From Verrucomicrobia bacterium UBA1200 (GTDB taxonomy: Bacteria > Verrucomicrobiota > Kiritimatiellia > RFP12 > UBA1067), in contig DBXY01000061.1 in NCBI GenBank assembly GCA_002309765.1, positions 2,768-56,798 of the forward strand: DNA of 54,031 nucleotides, written 5' to 3'. Under the pieces are notes generated by a model. It worked only from the letters and a program-made list of their open reading frames with translations, made no database searches and had not been told where the DNA came from. Position numbers and translations under genes: made by a program. Positions 48,708 through 54,031 of this stretch are shown here, one piece after another. Each line of letters begins with the position of its first letter. The stretch's first letter is position 1.

Positions 48708-50123
48708 TCAAAACCGAAAATCCCTAGACCCGTTGGCCATGTCCGCCAAGTGCTGTTCGGCGATTTTTCTCACGCTCGGACTCAAGATGTCCTTGAGATT
48801 TTCCTGAATCAACCGTTCGCCGATCGCCTTGGTCTCCGGCGCGGCGTAATCCTCAAGATACTCCTTAAGCGTCATCAGCGCGTTGGGCAGGCAACAGTTC
48901 TTGATCTGTCCCGATTTGCACAGCGACATGAACCGGTCACCCGTGCGCCCCGCCCGGTAGCAGGCGGTGCAGAAGCTCGGCACGTACCCCAGTTGCATCA
49001 GCCACCGCACCACTTCATCCAACGAACGCTGGTCGTTAACGTCAAACTGCGCGGTTTCGTCCTGGCGTTCTTCGGTCTGGTATCCGCCGACGCTGGTGCG
49101 CGAACCGCCGGAAATCTGCGACACCCCCAACTCCAACACCCGACGGCGCACCGCCACGGACTCGCGGGTGGAGCAAATCATTCCGGTGTACGGCACCGCC
49201 AGACGGATACACGCCACCAGTTTGTTGAAAGTCTCATCCGGGACCGCGTTACTGAAAGTGTGCGGGTCGATGTCATCCGCCGGACGAATCCGCGGCACGC
49301 TGATGGTGTGCGGTCCCACCCCGTGCACCGCCTCCAAATGCTCGGCGTGCATCAGCAGGCCGACGAAATCGTAACGGTACAGCGCCAGGCCAAAGAGCAC
49401 CCCGCAGCCCACGTCGTCGATCCCGCCTTCCATCGCCCGATCCATCGCCTCGGTATGATAGGCGTAATCCGCCTTCGGCCCGCACGGGTGCAACTCTTGG
49501 TACGCCCGCTTGTTGTAGGTCTCCTGGAAAAGGATGTATGTGCCGATTCCGGCGTCCTTGAGCTTGCGGTAGTTCTCCACCGTGGTGGCGGCGATGTTCA
49601 CGTTCACCCGACGGATTGCCCCGTTTTTGTGCTTGATGGAATAGATGGTCTTGATCGATTCCAAAACGTACTCGATCGGGTTGTTGACCGGGTCCTCACC
49701 CGTCTCAAGCGCCAACCGTTTGTGTCCGATGTCCTGCAACGCAATCACCTCGGCGCGGATTTCGTCCTGCGTGAGTTTCTTGCGGGGAATATGGCGGTTG
49801 GTAACGTGGTAAGGGCAGTAAACGCAGTGGTTGATGCAGTAGTTGGAAAGGTACAACGGCGCAAAAAGCACAATCCGGTTGCCGTAAAGCTCCTGCTTAA
49901 TTTTTTCCGCGAGTTTGAACATCCGTTCGTTCTCGTCATCCAATTCGCACTCCAGCAGCACCGCCGCCTCGCGATGGGACAACCCTTTGCACTCCGCCGC
50001 TTTGTCGATAATCGATGAAATCAGCTGGCGGTTAGTCCGGTTGTCTCGCGCATATTCCAGCGTGGCCTCAACCTCCGCGTCATCTATAAATTCTTCGGCG
50101 CGGAGCGATTTAGGATTATACAT
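48708..50123 (-). CDS. hydG: [FeFe] hydrogenase H-cluster radical SAM maturase HydG
   Basis: A 471-aa enzyme that splits tyrosine to make the CO and cyanide ligands of the hydrogenase H-cluster. The radical SAM triad is in NYCINHCVYCPYH (CxxxCxxC, ~residue 98). The TIM barrel has HKRLALETGEDP and GIGTYILFQETY. The HydG-specific C-terminal cysteines for the second cluster are in FCTACYRAGRTGDRFMSLCK, so ThiH is excluded. Start ATG 50123 has AAGGAG 6 bases upstream and agrees with the family start; longer frames are not needed. HydE, HydF and HydA are not nearby. Confidence 0.96.
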   Translation of the reverse strand: MYNPKSLRAEEFIDDAEVEATLEYARDNRTNRQLISSIIDKAAECKGLSHREAAVLLECELDDENERMFKLAEKIKQELYGNRIVLFAPLYLSNYCINHCVYCPYHVTNRHIPRKKLTQDEIRAEVIALQDIGHKRLALETGEDPVNNPIEYVLESIKTIYSIKHKNGAIRRVNVNIAATTVENYRKLKDAGIGTYILFQETYNKRAYQELHPCGPKADYAYHTEAMDRAMEGGIDDVGCGVLFGLALYRYDFVGLLMHAEHLEAVHGVGPHTISVPRIRPADDIDPHTFSNAVPDETFNKLVACIRLAVPYTGMICSTRESVAVRRRVLELGVSQISGGSRTSVGGYQTEERQDETAQFDVNDQRSLDEVVRWLMQLGYVPSFCTACYRAGRTGDRFMSLCKSGQIKNCCLPNALMTLKEYLEDYAAPETKAIGERLIQENLKDILSPSVRKIAEQHLADMANGSRDFRF

Positions 50124-50160
50124 CCATGTCTCCTTCCTCTGTTTGCACAAAAACTTGATT

Positions 50161-50189
50161 ATCATACCATATCGCCGAAAAAAACACAA
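50161..50189 (-). promoter_or_regulatory. Promoter of hydG
   Basis: Minus-strand -35 TTGTGT (50189-50184), 17-base spacer, -10 TATGAT (50166-50161). Transcription would start near 50154, about 30 bases before the ATG. No Fnr or Rex type dyad was recognised next to it. Confidence 0.55.
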
Positions 50190-50393
50190 ATGCAAATTTT
50201 ACGCCACCGATTTCCAATTTTTCGAGTAAGGCTCGGGAATTAATTCCGTGAACCACCTAACTGCCGTGTCTCAAGACTTCAGGCTTCGGACATCAGACTT
50301 CGAAACTTCACTTCGCCACTCCCCAAACACACAACCACCGCACCACCTAACTTATATGCAAACTGCAGAATTGTATTTCTCCAAATTGGGTTC

Positions 50394-50422
50394 TTGACCT
50401 GTCTGGCGTGATTTGATATTAT
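50394..50422 (+). promoter_or_regulatory. Promoter of the L,D-transpeptidase-apbE pair
   Basis: -35 TTGACC (50394-50399) and -10 TATTAT (50417-50422), 17 bases apart. Start near 50429 with a ~27-base leader containing GGAGGTG. Confidence 0.62.
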
Positions 50423-50455
50423 GCCTGCGTTTTTACACTCTACGGAGGTGTGCCA

Positions 50456-51403
50456 ATGACTATTGGAAGAATTTTTGTTTTTTTGGCGGCGGTTGCCGCC
50501 ACCGCCTTTGTCCGCGCAGAAACGGCGGAACACTTTATCGGCTACCGCCACGGGTTCAATCGTGACGTGATGGCGCTGCAAATTCTGCTGGACCGCCAGA
50601 ATTTCTCTTGCAACTGCGTGGACGGGGTATGGGGAAAGCGCTCGGAAATCGCTTTGATGACCTGGCAGATGGTTAACGGGAAACCCCCGACCGGTATCCC
50701 TACGGATGAAATCCTCAACGAACTGGGCGGCACTAACGATCTGTATTCCGTCCAAATCGTTACCACCAACGATGTCAACGCCCTGGTCACCATTCCCCCC
50801 GAATGGGAGAACCGCGCCAAACTGAAATCAATGGGATACGAGTCTTTGCAGGAAATGTTTGCCGAGCGCGGACACACCTCGTTTCGAGGCATCGAGCGGC
50901 TCAACCCCAATGTGGCGTGGCCGAACCCGCCGGTTGGCACCGCCATCACCGTGCCTAACTGCGTCTGCACCATTCCCGCCAAACGCCTAAAGGCGGCATC
51001 GGTGCGCATCGCTTTGACGCGGATGGAGATATCGGCCTTTGATGCCAACGACGTGATGATCGCGCTCTTCCCATGCTCCATCGCCAAGGACAAATCCAAA
51101 CGCCCGGACGGCGAACTAAAAATTAAGGCGGTTGCCCCCAACCCGACCTACACTTTCAATCCCCAAATGTATTACCCTGGCACCAAGGAACGCACCAAAT
51201 ACATCATTCCCGCCGGACCTAACAATCCGGTCGGCGTGGCTTGGGTGGGTTTGAATCTGGAGGGATACGGCATCCACGGCACCCCGCAACCGGAAATGAT
51301 CGGGCAAGCCGCCTCGCACGGATGTTTCCGTCTGGCAAACTGGAATGCCGAAAAGCTGCTTAAGATGATTCAAATGGACAGCTACATTTGGGTTGAGGAA
51401 TGA
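50456..51403 (+). CDS. L,D-transpeptidase (YkuD family), exported
   Basis: A 315-aa periplasmic enzyme that makes 3-3 peptidoglycan crosslinks or attaches proteins. It has a signal peptide (MTIGRIFVFLAAVAATAFVR), a peptidoglycan-binding-like region with DRQNFSCNCVDGVWGKRS (about 40-80), a LysM-like middle, and the catalytic YkuD domain with IHGTPQPEMIGQAASHGCFR, where C290 is the nucleophile and H the base. GGAGGTG lies 6 bases before ATG 50456; the upstream GTG is unlikely. The stop overlaps apbE. Confidence 0.93.
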   Translation: MTIGRIFVFLAAVAATAFVRAETAEHFIGYRHGFNRDVMALQILLDRQNFSCNCVDGVWGKRSEIALMTWQMVNGKPPTGIPTDEILNELGGTNDLYSVQIVTTNDVNALVTIPPEWENRAKLKSMGYESLQEMFAERGHTSFRGIERLNPNVAWPNPPVGTAITVPNCVCTIPAKRLKAASVRIALTRMEISAFDANDVMIALFPCSIAKDKSKRPDGELKIKAVAPNPTYTFNPQMYYPGTKERTKYIIPAGPNNPVGVAWVGLNLEGYGIHGTPQPEMIGQAASHGCFRLANWNAEKLLKMIQMDSYIWVEE

Positions 51404-52422
51404 TCAAACGTCTCGCCGCTGTCGCGATCTTAGTCTCCATTGCCGGATGCGAACGTCATTCGGTGACAGCACACTCGCGTTGGCCGGTCATGGGTACGGT
51501 GGCGGCGGTCAGCTGCGCGGACCCCACCGCAGACATGGAGCAACTGCGCCAAACCGCCGATGAAATCTACCGGGATTCCATATCGCGGTTTTCCGCCTGG
51601 ACCGACGGCAGCGAACTGGCCAAGATTAACGCCTCGGGGACAAACGGGGTCGCGGTTTCCGAAGAAATGGCCAAGCTGGTCGAGATTTCCATTCATTACT
51701 CCCGAACCAGCGGCGGCGCGTTTTCCCCATTGGTCTCGCCGCTGCTGCGCCTGTGGGGATTCGGCTGGAAGGCCACTCCCCCCGACGCGCCGCCTGACGA
51801 TGAAACGGTCAGGAAGCTCGCCGCCACGGCTCGCTGGGAAAATCTGTCGTTAAACCGACCGGCACTAACCCTGCGCCTTGCCCGCCCCGACGCAAAACTC
51901 GATCTGGGTGGGATTGCCAAAGGTTACGCGGTGGACAAAGTATGGGAGCGGTTCCGCGACATCGGAGTGACCAACGCGCTGGTAGATTTGGGGGGAAATC
52001 TGCGCTGTCTCGGTGAAGCCGCACCCGGACGCGGCGGCTGGCGCACTGCGGTGCGCGATCCGCTGTCGCCGGCTTCGGGCTATATTTTGGGAACCTTCCT
52101 CCTGCGCCCCGGCGAGGCGGTAGCCACCTCCGGAAATTACGAGCGGTTCGTAACCATCGCCGGAAAACGTTACGCCCATATCATTGACCCGCGAACCGGG
52201 CGACCAGCCGAGGGCGTGTTGTCATGCACCGTGATCGCCAACACCGCCGTGGCAGCGGACGCGCTCTCCACTACCCTTTTCGTGCTGGGGCCTAACGACG
52301 GGAATGAGTACCTGCGCAAACACGCGCCGGATTGCGCGGCTTTATGGGTGACCGAATCAGACGAACAAATTTTGTCCGATAATTTCCAAGCCAGAAACTG
52401 GCAACCCGCCCAAGTCCGATAG
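51400..52422 (+). CDS. apbE: FAD:protein FMN transferase (ApbE), lipoprotein
   Basis: A 340-aa periplasmic enzyme that attaches FMN to Thr of target proteins (for example NqrC/RnfG). The N-terminus VAILVSIAGCERH is a lipoprotein signal with Cys16. Motifs include FSAWTDGSELAKIN, GGAFSPLVSPLLRLWGF, LDLGGIAKGYAVDKV, VDLGGNLRCLG, HIIDPRTGRP and VAADALSTTLFVLG, which bind FAD and Mg. ATG 51400 overlaps the transpeptidase stop (ATGA). Its presence implies Rnf/Nqr-type or FMN-flavinylated reductases in the genome. It ends 21 bases from pyrC (convergent). Confidence 0.96.
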   Translation: MIKRLAAVAILVSIAGCERHSVTAHSRWPVMGTVAAVSCADPTADMEQLRQTADEIYRDSISRFSAWTDGSELAKINASGTNGVAVSEEMAKLVEISIHYSRTSGGAFSPLVSPLLRLWGFGWKATPPDAPPDDETVRKLAATARWENLSLNRPALTLRLARPDAKLDLGGIAKGYAVDKVWERFRDIGVTNALVDLGGNLRCLGEAAPGRGGWRTAVRDPLSPASGYILGTFLLRPGEAVATSGNYERFVTIAGKRYAHIIDPRTGRPAEGVLSCTVIANTAVAADALSTTLFVLGPNDGNEYLRKHAPDCAALWVTESDEQILSDNFQARNWQPAQVR

Positions 52423-52443
52423 CTTAAACTTTATCCGATTTGT

Positions 52444-53709
52444 TCACAGGCAACCGTTGCTTTTCCCCGCCAACCAAGTGTTGATTGGCTTTACCGGCAG
52501 TTGCCGACCGGCAAAGGGCGTGTTTCGCGATTTGGACTTGAATTCGTCCGGCCTCACTACCCACGGATGCCCAAGGTCGATCAACACCATATCGGCAAGC
52601 CGACCAGAAGAAAGAGACGGGGCATCAAGCCCGAGCAACTTCGCCGGCGCGACAGTCCAACCGCAAACCCAATCCATCACCCGCATCCCGCAGGTCTCGA
52701 CCATGATTTTCCAAGTCACGCCAATCGCAGTCTCCAGACCGATAATGCCAAACGGGGCTTTCATAAAACCGTGGCTCTTGGTTTCCGGGGCATGCGGCGC
52801 ATGATCGGTGGCGAACACGCTCAAGGTGCCGTCCATAACGCCTTCGCGGATGGCCCGCACGTCATCGCGGATTCCCAACGGCGGGTTCATGCGATAATTG
52901 CCGTCATCATCCGGAATATCCTCCGCCGCCAACGCCATGTGGTGCGGGGTGGCCTCGGCCGTGACCGGCAACCCGCGGCTTCTCGCCTCGCGGATCATAG
53001 CCACCGAACCCGCGCATGACAAATGCTGGATGTGGGTGGCGCACCCGGTTTCCTCACACAGGCGGATATCCCGGCGAACCGCCGCCAATTCCGCCTCCGC
53101 CGGGAAAACCGGCCATCCGTACTTGCGGGCGGCCGGACAATCACGCACCACGCCCGGCCCGGCAATCGACGGCACCACCGCATGATCCATCACCGGCAAA
53201 CGGTGGGCTTTGGCTATAACCATCGCTCCGCGCATCAACCCGTCGTCCGCCACCATTGCCCCGTCATCGGTAAACGCCGCCGCCCCTGCCAACGCCAAAG
53301 TGTCCAAATCGGCCAGTTCTTTGCCTAATCGACCGCGGGTGGCGCAGCAGGAAGGATGGATGCGCACCGGCAGATCTGCGTCGATTTGATTGCGCAGCCA
53401 CTCGACAGAATCCCCGGCAGGCACGGTGTTCGGCATTGTCACCACATGGGTAAAACCGCCCGCCGCCGCCGCGGCGACCCCGGTTTGCATGGTTTCCGCC
53501 GCCGGATTGCCGGGATCGCGAAAATGCACATGGACATCCCAAAATCCCGGAGCGAGCAATTTACCGCGACCATCGATACGCCGCAGTCCCGAAACATCGC
53601 AACCCGGATCCTGCATCCGTCCGTCGCGCACAACGAAATCGCAAATCTCATCCCGTCCGTTGGCCGGGTCAACCACCCGGACTTGCTCAATCAACAAGTT
53701 TTCCATCAT
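52444..53709 (-). CDS. pyrC: Dihydroorotase
   Basis: A 421-aa amidohydrolase for the third step of pyrimidine synthesis. Metal and substrate residues are in DVHVHFRDPG, HVVTMPNTVP, FTDDG (Asp replaces the carboxylated Lys, as in the class I subgroup), MDHAV, IQHLSCAGS and ATDHAPHA. Usual length. ATG 53709 overlaps the stop of the M24 peptidase gene (TGATG), and a second ATG follows directly. No pyrB is visible. Confidence 0.95.
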   Translation of the reverse strand: MMENLLIEQVRVVDPANGRDEICDFVVRDGRMQDPGCDVSGLRRIDGRGKLLAPGFWDVHVHFRDPGNPAAETMQTGVAAAAAGGFTHVVTMPNTVPAGDSVEWLRNQIDADLPVRIHPSCCATRGRLGKELADLDTLALAGAAAFTDDGAMVADDGLMRGAMVIAKAHRLPVMDHAVVPSIAGPGVVRDCPAARKYGWPVFPAEAELAAVRRDIRLCEETGCATHIQHLSCAGSVAMIREARSRGLPVTAEATPHHMALAAEDIPDDDGNYRMNPPLGIRDDVRAIREGVMDGTLSVFATDHAPHAPETKSHGFMKAPFGIIGLETAIGVTWKIMVETCGMRVMDWVCGWTVAPAKLLGLDAPSLSSGRLADMVLIDLGHPWVVRPDEFKSKSRNTPFAGRQLPVKPINTWLAGKSNGCL

Positions 53710-54031
53710 CCGATTTCCCGAATCCGACGCGAACAGTTGGTCAACTGCACCATACCGTCGACGGTGACTTCGTAAGTATCCTCAACCCCGACCGCACCGG
53801 TACCGGCGATCACAAACTTCGGCTCCATCGCCACGCACATTCCCGGTTCCAGCACGTGTTTCGAACGTGCGCCAAACACCGGCCAGTCATTTATCACCAA
53901 ACCGACCCCATGGGCAATGAATTTCGCTTTCTGGCCCAACCCCATGAAACAGTCGCCGAAACCGGCCTTATCCGCCATGTCCAGCGCCAGCTGATACAGA
54001 TACTCGCCGTCCACGCCCGGTTTGGCGGCTG
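53706..54031 (-). CDS. M24 family metallopeptidase (Xaa-Pro peptidase), C-terminal part
   Basis: The last ~108 residues of a gene that starts beyond the right edge. The segment FIAHGVGLVINDWPVFGARS, then LEPGMCVAMEPKFVI and GVEDTYEVTVDG, holds the His and two Glu metal ligands of the pita-bread fold found in Xaa-Pro aminopeptidases and dipeptidases. An in-frame GTG at 54014 is internal, since the frame remains open to the edge. It overlaps pyrC by 4 bases. Confidence 0.88.
   Translation of the reverse strand, partial: AAKPGVDGEYLYQLALDMADKAGFGDCFMGLGQKAKFIAHGVGLVINDWPVFGARSKHVLEPGMCVAMEPKFVIAGTGAVGVEDTYEVTVDGMVQLTNCSRRIREIG

Larger units (their letters stand above)
50124..50455. other. Divergent intergenic region between hydG and the L,D-transpeptidase gene
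   Basis: These 332 bases hold the two outward promoters described separately. The middle part (about 50216-50390) has no ORF with a ribosome site. It has degenerate CTTC/GACTTC repeats around 50270-50325 and the palindrome GAATTAATTC near 50240. No tRNA or riboswitch fold was recognised. Confidence 0.6.

Noticed and set aside
48642..50018. 458-codon plus-strand ORF opposite hydG
   Set aside because: Shadow of hydG, with no recognisable motif.
50216..50390. CTTC-type short repeats as a CRISPR or tandem array
   Set aside because: Units are degenerate, unequal in spacing and too few.
1..54031. Transposase, integrase or att sites bounding the defence island
   Set aside because: None could be recognised in either strand; the left boundary is outside the window and the right edge near 10,300 shows no tRNA or direct repeat.

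Overview
The window is 54 kb of a bacterial chromosome holding about 40 protein genes. No rRNA, tRNA, CRISPR array, complete insertion sequence or replication origin was seen. The genes suggest an anaerobic, polysaccharide-degrading bacterium of the PVC group (Kiritimatiellota or a related Verrucomicrobiota lineage). That placement is inference from the mix: several secreted glycosidases and SGNH/DUF1080 proteins, PPi-dependent phosphofructokinase, HydG (implying an [FeFe] hydrogenase elsewhere), GatB-type tRNA amidation, and a sigma54-controlled rtc operon. No marker gene settles it.

Bases 1-10,300 are a defence/accessory island, all on the minus strand and more AT-rich than the rest, especially 1.7-5.3 kb. 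In transcription order it holds: a truncated AlbA_2-type gene start, a DUF1016/YhcG nuclease, a 41-aa winged-helix-like tail, a RhuM-type protein with a PLD-like C-terminus, a 43-aa ORF, an Mrr nuclease, a Fic protein, a two-gene module of unknown type (a helical protein without a recognisable ATPase, then a PD-(D/E)XK-like protein), and a type III methyltransferase (Mod) that runs off the left edge. Several junctions are 4-bp ATGA overlaps, so translation is probably coupled. The two-gene module is the best candidate here for an undescribed system.

Bases 10.35-21.7 kb: a plus-strand group (secreted beta-propeller glycosidase, SDR, double-YggT membrane protein, YggU domain fused to a secreted protein) converges with a minus-strand group (GH50-like agarase, HtpG, membrane zinc peptidase). 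The RNA-repair locus follows (20.06-24.07 kb): rtcR diverges from rtcA-rtcB, with a textbook -24/-12 promoter before rtcA and a strong hairpin after rtcB.

Bases 24.2-37.0 kb are plus strand: DAHP synthase, a propeller/dihaem cytochrome, a chorismatase-like RidA-fold protein, a HAD phosphatase, proC, ribE, a methyltransferase and trkA-trkH in one tight run; then serS with its own promoter and a GH43 enzyme. Bases 37-50.1 kb are minus strand: OppD-type ATPase, icd, a tandem SGNH hydrolase, ETF-QO-like oxidoreductase, DUF1080, gatB, mazG, a degenerate HAD protein, pfp, a NYN/zinc-ribbon protein and hydG. The end carries an L,D-transpeptidase and apbE (plus), then pyrC and the tail of an M24 peptidase (minus).

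At least three genes (10387, rtcR, rtcA) have good promoters placed so that the transcript would begin at or next to the start codon, which suggests leaderless mRNAs.
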